Below, one piece after another: positions 23,055 to 35,474 of a DNA stretch of 64,000 nt. The stretch's first letter is position 1. Each line of letters begins with the position of its first letter. The notes beneath the pieces were generated by a model. It was not told the origin of the DNA. It worked only from the letters and a program-made list of their open reading frames with translations, and did not search any database. Both the position numbers and the translations under genes were made by a program. This DNA is from Haemonchus contortus (Eukaryota > Nematoda > Chromadorea > Rhabditida > Trichostrongylidae): NCBI GenBank assembly GCA_000469685.2, contig LS997565.1, positions 36,181,145 to 36,245,144 on the forward strand, given 5' to 3'.

Positions 23055-25050
23055 AGCCTCAGAACTCCCACCAAAATTGTCCAACTTTCCCGCCACTACA
23101 CTACCCCGTCTTCTGCAGACCTTTCACCCACTCGAATAATCAGCTGACGAAGCTCGAAGTTTGGCGCCGTACCAAGGAAGAAATTTAGTTCTATGATAAG
23201 GTATACGATAATTGTCATGCAGAGCACAAAGAGTTGTCAACTATAATACAGTGTCTCAAAACCATCTCCTCAGGTCTCGGACAAAAATCCCTCTAAATTT
23301 CAGAATATATAAAAAAATCGACTCAATCATTTTGCCGTGAAATGGTGTCATATTCTGACTGGAGTCTGTAAGGAAGGTGTCGAGTGCACAGACTGTAATA
23401 TCTACAGGCTCCACATTAGAAATGTATGAAGGAGAATAGAATAGGAATAGAATAATAGGAGAATGAATAGATTCGATCAATGATTTTCACATTGTGCCGA
23501 ATAAAAACGAGTACGTGGCGCATATCAGAGCGAATTCTCAACACTTTACCCTCATAAACCAATCAGACCCTATAAGCACTAAAGCGTGCACCCCATGTAC
23601 AGGCAATCACTTTTCGGATGTAACTCAAGTGAATGGCGCAATTCAAAATAGAGCATTTTCAAAAGATCAAGGTAATCTTTTGTAGAGCTCGACGAGCTGA
23701 GTCTAACGGTATCTTTCGCTCTTGGAATACTTCGTTTTGAACCGATTTATGAAGAATAGACAAAAAAAACGCGAGTTCCTAGTATTCGCGTGAATTTTCG
23801 AGTTCTTACGGCGTGTACTATACTTCTTTGGCCTGACTGCGTACTGACTCCCTTGATGAATGGCGGCGCAATGATTTTTCTGAGCAACCTTGTTATTTCA
23901 CTGGAGCTTTTAATGATAATACTTACTAATGCTGTGGATTGATGATGAACATCAAACAGGAGTTCATATGCGTAGTCCCTCTTATATTGCCTATAAATCG
24001 ACGGCCGAAATCCTCATGCAGGACTGGTTTTGTCTTAAGTAATACCGGAGAATACGTAGATTATTTGTAACAGAAGCATTGAGGCGCAATTGTCGTAATC
24101 TAATATCCTTATTATCACTCTATTTCACCGACTATCCACCGTCCCTCTACGTCGCACACCACATACTGAAGTGCCAAGGCTATGCCATGAAAGCAGTTAA
24201 CGAATCTTCTGGCACTTGCCTTCTGAGGCCCCTTGTCAGCTCCTGTCAGTTGTTATCAATCCCTATCACCTAGAGCTCAGTCCAGAAGGCGGCAAAAGTT
24301 AGTCATTATCGAACGGACGGACGGACGGACACACATACATATATATATATACATGCATACACACATACATACACATACGCACACACATATTCACAACACA
24401 TGCACTTGACGGATTTCATATATAGCAGGATTTTTGGGGGTGGAGATGACGTATGGTGCAATATCAAGCGGCTCACCATCACATGCGTGATCCCCACTAA
24501 ATGTTGCATGTGCACGCGTGTTCTAGTGCCTCACATGGCACAATGTATATCGTGTCCTGCTACAGTCTCATATCTAAGTATCATTTTGGGGATGCTAAGT
24601 TTTTCCGCAGTACTCCACTCTAGGACGAAGATGTGGTTCTCACTACGTAACGCTGGCCCGTCACCGGGCCCAAGTTACCGAGGTCAGCGACATGCTCCTT
24701 ATGATTTTAAAGCTGAGCTTACCTTTGCACGTTGTATTCAGACTGCCCCAATCTTTTCATATTCTGCACGCCTACTACTGCTTTCTGTGATCTTATCTGA
24801 ATGCTTGTTTTAATGAACATACCTGCATAAGAAAAAGAAGCGAAATAGATGGAGTAGCGAAGGCTTTGAGAAGAAGCATATTCCTTGAACATGATATTAT
24901 ATCTTCAAGTTTTTTTTTAGATTTTAACGTAAGCATTAGTAAAGCGGAAAGCGGTCATAAAGACGGTTGTAAATAAATATTTTGACATTTGAAATGCCCC
25001 ATTCTTCCCCCTCCCCCTCTTTGGCCGGTTGGAGTTCTATTTCTTTCTTT

Positions 25051-25101
25051 CACTCGATCTAGTCTCACTCGGGCTCCCCCTGAGTGGGACTAGATCGAGT
25101 G
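25051..25101. repeat. Near-perfect 20-bp-arm hairpin (unit 1)
   Basis: cactcgatctagtctcactc pairs with gagtgggactagatcgagtg around a 9-11 nt loop, with one mismatch. Located in non-coding unit sequence. Confidence 0.9.
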
Positions 25102-26039
25102 AAAATTCCCTGATTGAGTTTTTGAGGTGCCATTAGCCTGATCATTTTAACGCCCCTATGTTCAGTGAAACAGTCTGAAAGCTCTATCAAAAATAAAATT
25201 ACAAAGTAATACAGTAACTCGCACTTGCCTTGCCATTCTCTGCCGCAATACTAGTAGCTTTTGAAATAGGGGAGGCGGAGATTTTGGGGATAACCTACGA
25301 TTGCTTTCTGCGATTGATGGAAGTTTCTATGGTTTCACTCTATTTCTGTGACATGAGGTAATTTCGTTGTCATGAACAATTAATATTAAACAATAGAAAT
25401 TAATAAATCTCAGCGTCACAGAGGAGCGTTGAATCCAGAATAAAAGGTAAAACGTTGCGTCGTCAAGAGCGACATGGCAGTCAAAAAAGAAACAATTGGC
25501 ACCGTCGATCCACTCTGTACCGAATGGGCAGAAGCTCAGCTACATTCTAAGTTATGGTCTATTTCAAAAAGGCTCGAATACGAGGCAATATACCCGCCAT
25601 TCTACAGGATCCTGGGGACCTCAAGTATTTCCAAAAAATATAAGGTAGCGTATACAGGTGGAGGAGGTCTTGGCGATAATACGAGAACTACGTACACGGG
25701 TAAAGTGACATCTGACGGTAGAGGGAGGACTACGACGACAATTGCTTACAAATGTGGTACTGCACTTGACTTTTATCAGATCAGCGGCTGAGATTGCGCT
25801 GAAAGTGCCGGTGGCTTTCAAATGGAGCTGAGGTAGAGAGCTTATTGCGCTAACATTTTGAAGGCTTATATGAAGTTTGTCTACTGAGAAGTACGCAGTA
25901 CACTCATTGTAAAGCCGACTAATAGAATTCGACGGTTTTTTGACTTGTCGATCAGCATTCAATATCCGTAAAGAGATAATCAATCTGCAAAGGGAGAAAA
26001 AATGAAGTCTTTCGATATTTGAACATCTAGTGTATAGGA

Positions 26040-26300
26040 CAGATGTGTAGTGGCAAGTGGCACGCCACCACACACTCATGGTTTGGGGATCGAATCCCGG
26101 ATTGATACTCGTCCAGTCAACAAAGCCGGTCCCGCCATCATAAGTGTTCCCATCCTGTCGCCTGTATTCCTAGCAAATTTGGACGTTCTGGGTCCACGGG
26201 AACAGGAGTTATGAATTTCCGGTCAAACACACATACCGACACACACACCGACACACGCACATACACACACACACAAACAAACAAACACAAACCAACAGAC
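26040..26300 (+). repeat. tRNA-derived SINE with CA tail (unit 1)
   Basis: A box gtgtagtggcaagtggcac and B box gggatcgaatccc, then body (cataagtgttcccatcctgt, gcctgtattcctagcaaatt), then gaatttccggtcaaacacac and (CA)n. No anticodon arm of normal size. Confidence 0.7.
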
Positions 26301-27385
26301 ACACTTAGCAAATTGTATAGTAAGATGCTTATGTTGAATACGAATCCACCAATGTTGTAGTAGTGAAGTCCTTGTTGATAGCAATTCCGTCGTTCAATGT
26401 GTTTTGAAAAGCGCCTCTGATCGTCTGTTAGTAGTTTCTGTCACCAACCATTACGCTCCTGCCATCCCTTCTTCCCACTTTCCCACATATAGTGAGGTAC
26501 CAACGTTTCATTGTGACCCAAAGGTGCTATAGATTCGGTATTTTTTTTCTTTTGATGTCCCTTTTCAGCTCATTACATGCCAGCTCCTTTAATCCGCTGC
26601 CCACGTGCTCTACCCCGTCCTCTGTATCTCTTATGAATTCTATTGGTCCAGGTCAAGTGAGTAGGAGTTTCCGGCCAAACAATATGAATACATACACACA
26701 TTACTATGCACACTTAACCCCTTTAAAGTGTTCAAATGTTAGGCGAAAAAAATTCGCTCCTCACATTTGTTAACTTCATTTGAACAGCTATACAAAATAC
26801 TACCATATTGATGACCTTTTTGCATAGAAAAAATGAAACAAAGAAATAAGAGTCTGAAACTCGGAGTTTTGGTGCAAATAACGCTGATGAGCTCTTTCAT
26901 CAGATTTACGCACAGACCTTATATCATCGTTCACCCGAGTGAAGAAAACTGTATCATTGTGACATTTAATCAGTTGCTAAATAGTTGTTTAAGCCCAGTT
27001 ATTGGCTTATTAACTACGATTATATTTCGATAGTCTCCAACTTCTCTCTTGCTTTAGTTTTCGGCATAGTTGTTTATGATTGAAGCATGCTTGTGCCGTG
27101 CGAGGTTTGTAGGTGGAGCAATTTATCAAGCCAACTGCCTAACGTTATCGTCTTCTTCAAAGGCTAAGTCCCACCGCTCAAGCGGATATAAAATTGGCGG
27201 TAGTAATAAGTTTGCTACTGACAGTCGCCTGTGGCGACCGATGCTTTTACATCCGCGTGGAACCTTGGCCTCTGTAAGAACACAATAACGTCGAAAGGTT
27301 AGGTCGTTGGCTCAACCAATTGGCGACCGCTCCTTTTAAGCGTGTGTGGCGTGTGGGACCGAGCGCGCTTTTTGCGGGCTGTTGC

Positions 27386-27407
27386 CGTGGCCCGCCGGCG
27401 GGCCACG
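27386..27407. repeat. Perfect 22-bp GC palindrome
   Basis: cgtggcccgcc/ggcgggccacg, followed by gcagttctaggagca. A sister palindrome lies 1.2 kb on at 28602-28623. The unit 2 counterpart near 42648-42670 has lost the right half. Confidence 0.85.
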
Positions 27408-28601
27408 CAGTTCTAGGAGCAACACAATTTTTTGCGAATTGTTTCCCTGAGATAAAATTCTATAAAAATGTCATGACAGTAGCAGTAAGTCATCCTTAAA
27501 TTGAGATCTACTGTTGTTTTGTTGTTCGTTAGGTGAGAATGTTCTTTTAAACCATTTCTGAACCTTCGTAGCGTGTGGAGTCGGGGCCCCAGCAGTGTAC
27601 AAAAGCATTCTGTCCAGACACGAGAGATGGATTTTCTCCTTCAACTTTTGATGGACTAGTTAGAAGCAGATAGCATCGTTGTGATATTCCTCAAAATCAG
27701 TTGGATTAGCCCAAAGACTTCAGGATGAGGAAAACATGTAGTCGCTACTACAGGAAAACCTTTTCGGAACATCATCACCTTCCAAAAGATAAAGGAAGGC
27801 TCGATTGCCTGCAAAATAGGGGCGGCTTTACATGATTTAAATGGAAGGATAAGATAGAAATTAGCTTTGCATGGGGGGGGGGGAGGTAAACGAATCTACC
27901 AAATAATCCCATAGCCGTAGGGGTGCATACAAAACCCAATAGGATTTGTTGATCAAAGCATTCCGATCTAAACTGGATGTCCTCTTATCCTCCAATTGTG
28001 CATCGCACCACATGATGGTGTCAAAAGTTCCCTTCCATTTTTTACGCAGTGATTGTCGTGATTCTACAAAGTTTTTTTGTATACAAAGGAAGTATCAACT
28101 CCAACCAGCATAAGATGAACCTATAGAATCCTGCTCTCAAGATTTTTTCGGCGAACCTCCTCCTCGAAGGAACTTACATGTCGGAAAACGAGCAGTCAGA
28201 AAGAGACTGTAGAAGATTCACCGGCTATGCAAGGAACATCACGGAGAAAAATATCGCGCCTATCAATCGCAGGCAGAAGTACACTTCAGAGCAACGATGC
28301 AACGATTATTTTTATCTTGATTAGTTCGGTTTTCATAACTGAAATGTAAGTTGGAAGGAAGGGTGAAATCAGTCTAAATTAGCACAAGAAATATGTGCAG
28401 TGAAACAGCTAGTAACGCCTCATTTTGCAGCTTTTATTATAGTTCTCACCCAAAGCTCTGTTTTTTTTGCGTTTCTATTGTTGAGAGCAAACAGGTTTCT
28501 TGGACCACTGTGCCTCAAGATTCTCTAGAAAACCGTTGACATAGCTGTTACTTGAAAGCGGTAAAAACTCCAAAATCGGTTTGAAACAATAAAAATACTA
28601 C

Positions 28602-28623
28602 CGTGGCCCGTACACGGGCCACG
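28602..28623. repeat. GC palindrome with 9-bp arms (unit 1)
   Basis: cgtggcccg, taca, cgggccacg, followed by cggtcccaggagca. In unit 2 (43872-43893) the centre is tata and the 22 bp form a perfect palindrome. Confidence 0.85.
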
Positions 28624-29208
28624 CGGTCCCAGGAGCACGATATGGTGTGGCCAGCCTCATTCCATACTTTCACAAAGTAGTTAGAAAATGTATTTGAGAG
28701 GGGGGGGGGTATTGCTTCTATCCAGCAGTGAAGACTAGGGTGCGGAGAGGGGAGGGTGGCCGACCCTGCCTGTGCTTAAGGCGGTTAAGGCGAAGGAATA
28801 TACATTAGCGCTAAAAGTATTCGGTGAAATGCTTCTTCAGTTGTAATTTTCAGCCATAACTTCCTTTCCACTGGACATAATCGAGCGAAATTTCAATATG
28901 TGTAGCATAGGTGTGATGTGAATATTTACCCCTATTGACCTGCATTTTGATCATGTTCCAAATATCCCAAAGAGCTTGAAATTGTAAAGTTTTTCGACAG
29001 ATGTAAATATTTCTTTCTGTTATGCGTTCTCTATTGAAAATCGTAATCAGTGGTATATCTACATAGTTTGGTCGGGGTTGCTACAGCCTGGGTTCCAATA
29101 TCTCAGAGTGAAGCTGTCGCAAAGGGACACGTCGCGCCATTTAATAGATCCAGGAACAAGACTACCTCGATTGATCACCGGAGTGAATAACAGGAAAAAA
29201 GTGCTTAC

Positions 29209-29726
29209 TTCACTGCGCAGCCGTTTACTTTCCGCCTTATCTTATAGTTGAATTTGAATAGATGTCTTGTTCCACTTATTGCCATATCATCGTATCGTTC
29301 CAGTGTTAGCCGTACCGGTTTCCTGAACCTGTAATGAATACAAGTTCAACTTAATAGTTTTAGTCATAGAAGGAGTTAGAAGTCAGTAATGATCATACTC
29401 GAAAACACTCCACAACACCTACTTCCGCGCAGCAATCGCCGTAGGAATGGAAAGCTCCGAAACCACCACCGATTCGTTTCACCTTCACGATGATTTTTTG
29501 AGCAGGGATTCCAAGGCATATCGGTACATCTGCGAGAATGAATGTTGTTTTCCGCGATTCTTTCCAATCCAAGATGATGTTTGTTCATAAATATGCATTA
29601 TTTGCAAGTAGCGGCGAGAAACTGCACCTGAACATCATTTATTCCCTGTGAACTTGATATGACTTCAAGTTCGTCGTCTTCATGTGGTATTACGACACAT
29701 TGTTCCGTTTCAAGATAGAAGTGCTC
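29209..29726 (-). pseudogene. Xanthine dehydrogenase pseudogene fragment, three exons (unit 1)
   Basis: Exons 29628-29726 (EHFYLETEQCVVIPHEDDEL...INDVQ), 29423-29529 (GIPAQKIIVKVKRIGGGFG) and 29209-29328 (FRKPVRLTLERYDDMAISGT). They match, in order, the molybdenum-cofactor domain of XDH around the GGGFGGKE motif. Splice sites and phases are in the right places. A one-base loss just before GIPA shifts the frame, and the end of the middle exon is damaged (GGGFGAFH). No exons before or after are present in the unit. The intact gene is on the same strand at 61423 and beyond. Confidence 0.78.
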
Positions 29727-30139
29727 CTAGAATTGTATTTTGTACAATCATAATTTGATATCAAAATCACTATGTTTGTCATCGCGTTCTCGATTCCATG
29801 AAATTGAACTTACGAAATGGAATGAGTTGTACGCTCGCGCTCAGCGTTTAGCGTGCATCTTCAGACTTGTGTCGAAGTAGATAAGGAATCTTTCGAAGTG
29901 AAGAAGTCCCCTTGGTAACTTTTTATAATTAATAATAATCATTGAAAAGAGTCGCGAACATTCTTAGCTTGACCGTCCCAATAACCCCTTAATATGAAAA
30001 CTCGAACCCGAAAGACGCTAGCTTTTACCGGTCCTTTCTGCTGTACCCTCCTCCTTTTTTAACTTCACCGTTGTGCAGAAGAAAGAGAAGCCGGTTCCTA
30101 CCTTTTGTGTTGAAGAGCCTATAACTGTCTCAGACACTA

Positions 30140-30340
30140 CTTTTTCGGACTACTTTTCAAGTTGCACACACCTCCATCCCATGAACAAATCAGTGCTCTT
30201 ACCCTACCAGACGAGTCTGGAATCAATCGACCGACTCCGAGGGGATGGAAGGCTTGGTTGGTCAAGGGAGCTTGGTTGGGCGGATATCGACCCGTGGGCC
30301 TGTATGAAATGCGCCACTTGCCACTACACCACAATTAATA
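30140..30340 (-). repeat. tRNA-derived SINE, 5' part (unit 1)
   Basis: The head on the right (reverse complement gtgtagtggcaagtggcgca) and ggcttggttgg and gcggatatcgac body blocks match 8190-8460. Its right side abuts an RTE tail. Confidence 0.55.
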
Positions 30341-30900
30341 ATGATATTAACCCAAACACTTATACTTATACTTACACGGGTCACCTTCATTCGTGTGCGA
30401 GTTCATGCACCAAACCATTCGCTTCTGTCTTTCGCGATCGCCATCTACGGTAGACTAGGAATTCGACGAAGATGGCGATGTGTGGGGTCGCTCAGCTGCT
30501 TTTGCAGCTGTTTCATGTGATCGAAGAGCACATCGCCCCATCGGGTAGCAGGCCTACCCTTAAATTGTGAAGATTCACGGGAGCCCACCTGTCATCATCT
30601 ATTCTCATTATATGACCGGTCAACCGAAATTCTGCGTTCCACATGTGTTTCACCGGATCGCATAGTCGAGACATTGTGCGCATATCGGGGCTGTGGAACC
30701 CGGCTCGACACTGAGTGAGCCGGCAAAACCTCAAAAGACATCGCTCGAGCACTCTGTGACTTGTGCTTAAAGCCTTTAACGTGGATGCAGTGGTCATCCA
30801 AGTCTCCGACACGTAACAGAGCGCAGGGAGAACTGTGGAATCGAACAAATTAGCGCATCCAAACAATTTCAGTTGAATGAACAGTAGGCTCAATGAATTC
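30341..30900 (-). mobile_element. RTE retrotransposon 3' fragment (unit 1)
   Basis: Open frame 30513-30893 (126 codons) resembles the C-terminus of the full RTE at 46251-49043: STVLPALCYVSETWMTT compares with SVLPAMCYATETWPNS, followed by TSHRVLERCLL and a GHIMRxDDDRW block compared with GHLLRRTDDRW. It ends in a gtataagtataag tail. Truncated at its 5' end. Confidence 0.75.
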
Positions 30901-32466
30901 CTACAAAGCTCACATTATGTGAGCTTTAAGTGTTCCTACTGAGCCTGATATATTCAATTGAAAAACTTACTTGTCAGAATGGAGAGATATATCAGGCATG
31001 AGAAGCTCGGTGGTATTTGATGGACCTGGATTAAACATATTATATCTTTCTTATTCATGAAGCACTAACTAAGTTGGGTTGTCGGTTTACTGATTTGCCA
31101 GCTTTCGGCTTGCTGCTTCTCTCTTTGCCTGTTCGAAAAACTTTATGTATAAGATTAAGGAAGTAATACGGGGAACCTAGTTCTATTCTGCATCCCCATA
31201 TCCTCCGAACTTCCCTCCTTCTTTTTAGATAATAGGATTGTAAGCTCGATATTCCAATCCATTTTTTGGAACAGTTGATATATTTCTGACCAAAAATTTT
31301 TGAAGGGGAACTTTCCCAGTTTTGCCGGTACTATAAGCTCTACACGAGACGCATGCGCTGATCGCTTGCGCTTTAAAGATTTCCATTTGTCCCCTTGGTC
31401 TCAACAGTAACCATTCTTTAGAGATTTAGTCTATCCCTTGATTGCTTTTCCGAGACAACCTACTTTTTTGCAACGGAGCAGTTCATTTAGTCAACCGTGG
31501 TGATAGGTGTTGCCGATGATGATAACAACACAATAGGGAGTCTATATCGATAACGCTCCTGGTCCTCATGTGTCATCGGCCAGGATCAAGTTATTTGCTA
31601 AAGCTCTCAGATAAGTGGTGGTAGGATAGGCTTTGCTGCCAATGGTAACGGAATCAAAACAAAATGTGCGACGAGAGGTTGATAGGCGAACCTCGGAGCA
31701 CAGTCGTAATCTGATATAACAAGGAGGGGTATTAACATTGATGGTTCACTGTAATCATTAACTTTCCGTCACACTGCTCCTCAAACCCGTCTTACACTTT
31801 ACAACATTAGACAGTCAGATATCTGGGTGTATATCCATAATGGTTGGTAAATGAATCCTCTAAAATTCCTTCACAGCCTTTATCCGCCATCACGATATTC
31901 TGCAATCGGCTTTTTGCGGTGGAGCCGCATCCTATAATCCACGCCGAAGTAACAATGTCGCTCTGTCATACAAAGAGGAAATTATCTCGAGGCAATTAAA
32001 CTATCGCGACCAATCTCACTTTGATATCTTAAGTGTGATGCTTCATCCATCACCCGGAACGGAGCCACCGGTGGTTCTTGACTTCTGTAGCTCATTATGA
32101 CCTCTAGCATTCACTGACTCTTACCATCTATGACCTCTTAACAGCGTCTATCAGTTATTAACTAACTTGGACATTCACGGTTGTGATCTTCAGAACGGTT
32201 CAGGCACCGGATTCGCTGCGATCGGCTGGATTTCATGGAAAAGTAATAGGTGGCAGGAAGCAAACCGTTCGAGGGAAGTGCTCCATAGTGTGTGCGGGTG
32301 TTTAAATTGCCAAACGCCATCTTACTTTTTTAGAATGAAAGGAAATGACCTAACCTCTTATGACTTAAAATCTGTCAATAGCTGCAATATCGATTTGCTA
32401 CAACTCGCCAAACTTGTAGGACTTATTTTCAAATCCAGTGGCATCCGCTTCCCTTTTTCCATTTTT

Positions 32467-32811
32467 TCATACCTGTCTAACATGATTTTGCGCTGGATAT
32501 AACGGCATGAGATATAACGATTCACCTGCATCTGTTTCAATGGTCGTCCTGCCCGTTTGCAGTAGTGAAGCTATGGAACAGCCGGCGCATAGTGTGGAGA
32601 ATGAAACGCTGGCCGTCAAACGCACCGTTCGAGCTACTGAAGCGGAAAGCATCGAAATAGGACCAATTCTAGTCTTCGTCTTTTTTTGGGTTTGCAAAAC
32701 AGTGTGATCAAACTTTCGGTCACTTCTATCCGCTCTTTTCTCTTCCATCGACAAAGCTGAAGTTGCCACTGTAGTCGCTCCGTTCCTGTGGAGTGTCGTG
32801 CCACATGTCAT
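32467..32811 (-). other. Conserved open frame in array unit 2, function unknown
   Basis: Unit 2 counterpart of 17359-17703: same length and no stop, with changes scattered over the frame and not clearly biased to third positions. That argues against strong selection. No recognisable domain. Confidence 0.22.
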
Positions 32812-33310
32812 GTCGCAACCACTCCGAATAGTTTCAGTCGGTAAGCGCCTTCTGCGTCTTCTCTTATTAATTTTTGGTAATGCCGTAGATTACTGTCAGG
32901 TATAATTTTCAATTTTCATTGTTTTTTAATAGCTGAAGTGCCTTTCTACCACCAACTATAGCACTAGTGTTTGTATGCAAATTTGTACATGATTACTTAT
33001 CTTTAGATACGTCTACTATCGCAATTGTATTCGAAAATTCGGCGAGCGGATTCAGTGCACATGTATTCACATGAAGCGTTATTATTTGCAGTTTGAAAAT
33101 TGCTCCAAAGCTGTGAGATTTTATATAAAGTCTAGCACAAGAATTCATAAGCAGAAACAGACTAACAAGCGAACGAATTCGAGCTTATTTAGCGACACAG
33201 CAAAACATAAGCGAAGCGATCATTGTACGCATATCCCAATCCCGACGATCGATGACAATCACTTTGAATGTTGAAATTACGAGATGAGTGATTTCTGTTT
33301 GCTAGCGTGT

Positions 33311-34012
33311 TCAGGCTGGAAGCACGGTATCTGCTAAGGGGCAAGTAGAATCCATTTTGTCTCTTTCCAGTACGTATATTTTTTCAGTAGTTTCGTGATA
33401 ATTCTTCAACGGTATCTTCTTGTGCGGAAATGGCTGGTACAAGAAACAGAAGATCTGAAAATGTCAAAATCAAAAGTCGTGCATTGGTGACATTGATATT
33501 GTTGGCGTTACCGCGGTCATAGTCGTTGTCGATTCTGTGAGATATATCGACGTAAATTTTTTCCTGAGCCCTGAGAGAGGAAGCTAATCGTTTTACCCAC
33601 CCAGGTACTCCTTGCCTTTGAAGGCTCAGGCAGTAAAGTACATCTCCTAACTACGAAACGTTTCCAAGCACCATTACAAACGGGCAGAGCCAACTAATCC
33701 TCTTTTCTGTTCTCAGACGCTTAATAATGTTAGAGTCGGAGAATTATTATGACATATTCGACATTTAAGAGTGGAACTATTTATGTTTATATTTATATTC
33801 ATATTGATCGATTCGGAACCAACATAAAAAGAGCCTACCTTTCCGTAGACTTTATCTGTGACAACCATGCAACAATCAGGGAAATCTTCCAGACACTGCT
33901 TGAGACAAACACCTTCACTTTGAACAATGGTTGTTTTATTGGATGTCACTTCATTCCATGCCACATTCTCACTCGTGGTGATTGTAAACGTACAGAGTAG
34001 GGCACTGTGTGC
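33311..34012 (-). CDS. PAN/Apple-like Cys-rich protein, two last exons, array unit 2
   Basis: Exons 33839-34012 (174 nt, same length and splice sites as unit 1) and 33311-33454 (144 nt). The second exon is 6 nt shorter than in unit 1, an in-frame loss that keeps the stop. All Cys of the CLxxC and FCxLY motifs are kept. Residue differences from unit 1 are few (for example NEVTSNKTTI versus NAVISNKTTT). Length-preserving change and conserved splice sites fit a young, still coding duplicate. The 5' end is not found. Confidence 0.5.
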
Positions 34013-35474
34013 CTGGAATACGAACCATACATTGAAGGATGTTATTCTAACTTGCATCGCCCGGTTTTCTTGTTTCCCGTTACAAAGTCGAAATACACGG
34101 CTGACCCTTTTTCGTAAATATTATAATTCATTCTTCACCAAAAAAACTTTCGAGTAGGATCGCTCCATTGTACTGAAACTAAAAATTCCACATGAGACGC
34201 ATACACTTGTCACATGAGCCTACAAAAATTCTGTTACTCTCAATCTTAGCATGAACCGCATCTTGAGCATTCTACAATACTCGCCGTAAGAACTCGAAAA
34301 TTCACGCGAATACTGCGAACTCGCGTCTTTTTGGTCTTTTCTTCATAGGTCGATTCAGAGTGGAGTATTCGAAGAGCTAGAGATACCGTTGAACTCAGTT
34401 TGTCGAATTCTACAAGCTCGTATGCCATGCACTTCGGTTTCATCTGAAAATTATCTGCATGTACATGGTTTGCAGGCTTCAGCGCTGTCAGTGATTGACT
34501 GGTCCCTTAGGATAAAGTGTTCAGAATTTGCTTCAGTGTGCGCCATGTACTTGCCTTTACACGGTACAGTGTGAAAATTATTGATCGATTTTATTTAGTC
34601 TCCACTGTACATTTCTAATGCGGAGGCTGCAGTTGGTTGCATCTACAGTCTCCGCATTCAACACTCCTTCTTACAGGCTCCATTGAGAATATGACACCAT
34701 TTCACGGCAAAATGATTGAGTTGATTTTTTTATACCTTCTGAAATTTAGAGGGATTTTTGTCCGAGACCTGAGGACATGGCCTTGAGGCACTGTATTATC
34801 GTAGACAACTTTTTTTTCTGTGCAAGACAGTTACGGTATACCAAATCATAAAGCAAAATTTCTTCCTTGGTGTGTCTCGAAATTTCGAACTTCGTCAGGC
34901 CCAAATCATAAAACTATATTTTTTATTCTTTCTTGGCCTTTTTGCAGCTGAGTTTTACACTATTAGACTCCCCGTGAAAAATGCTATTTAGATTCCCCGT
35001 GAAAAATGCCATCGAATGACATATGGGTCAACCCGTAATGAGATCCTTCCTTTATAACCATTTTTTGCCCTACGCCTGGCGCTGAGCGGTACTGTAGTGG
35101 CGCGGGGTTTGAATGGTGGCTTTGAGGGATTTTGATTCGCAGGCGGCGGGTTCCGTGTTCGCGGGAACTGAAGACAGTTTTGTGTAATTAGTACTTGAAT
35201 TGGGAGCTCGATCCGCAGGTGGGTGGTTACTGTAGTGGCGGGAAAGTGAGGCAGTTCGAATGGAACTTTCAGGGCTGTCTGAAGATGGATCCCGACAAGG
35301 TGGGGTCATTTGATTTTTATTCCTACGACCCACTTGCTTTCCCATTTCAAATCCTCCGCCCCCTACCCCTACAGTCCCTCGCCTTCTGTAAATCATATCC
35401 TCCTATTCAAATACCCTCATTCAAACTCGCCCACTTTCTCACTTCTCACCACCGCCCCTTCAGATAGCCTCTGT

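Larger units (their letters stand above)
19149..23816. mobile_element. Long-terminal-inverted-repeat element carrying a rearranged gypsy (unit 1)
   Basis: The left end actcgccgtgagaactcgaa and right end ttcgagttcttacggcgtgt are inverted. Homology of the arms runs inward for at least 400 bp (19149-19567 against about 23400-23816), and the right arm continues to about 23060. Unit 3 has no such element at the same place (near 56830), so this is an insertion. The flanks tacagtac and tactatac could be an 8-9 bp target duplication. Long arms and such a duplication suggest a Mutator-like or foldback DNA element, but I see no transposase. Confidence 0.6.
16966..32081. repeat. Array unit 1 of a ~15.1-kb tandem duplication
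   Basis: Starts at cttctgtagctcattatgac, which recurs at 32082 and 52148. Unit 1 and unit 2 can be followed in parallel from end to end (for example 17058/32167, 18709/33839, 25051/40338, 29209/49400, 30513/50571). The unit carries the PAN-like exons, the long-inverted-repeat element, SINEs, the XDH pseudogene fragment and an RTE fragment. Stretches such as 23817-25470, 27420-29200 and 30900-32081 hold only non-coding unit sequence as far as I can tell. Confidence 0.92.

Noticed and set aside
24400..24813. 137-codon plus-strand frame repeated in units 2 and 3
   Set aside because: It begins in repeat tail sequence, and the shared part (KMWFSLRNAGP) is frame-broken upstream in the other units; treated as non-coding unit sequence.
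25621..26079. 152-codon minus-strand frame in unit 1, partly open in unit 2
   Set aside because: Changes between the units include non-conservative ones and the start is lost; it runs into a SINE at 26040. No family resemblance.
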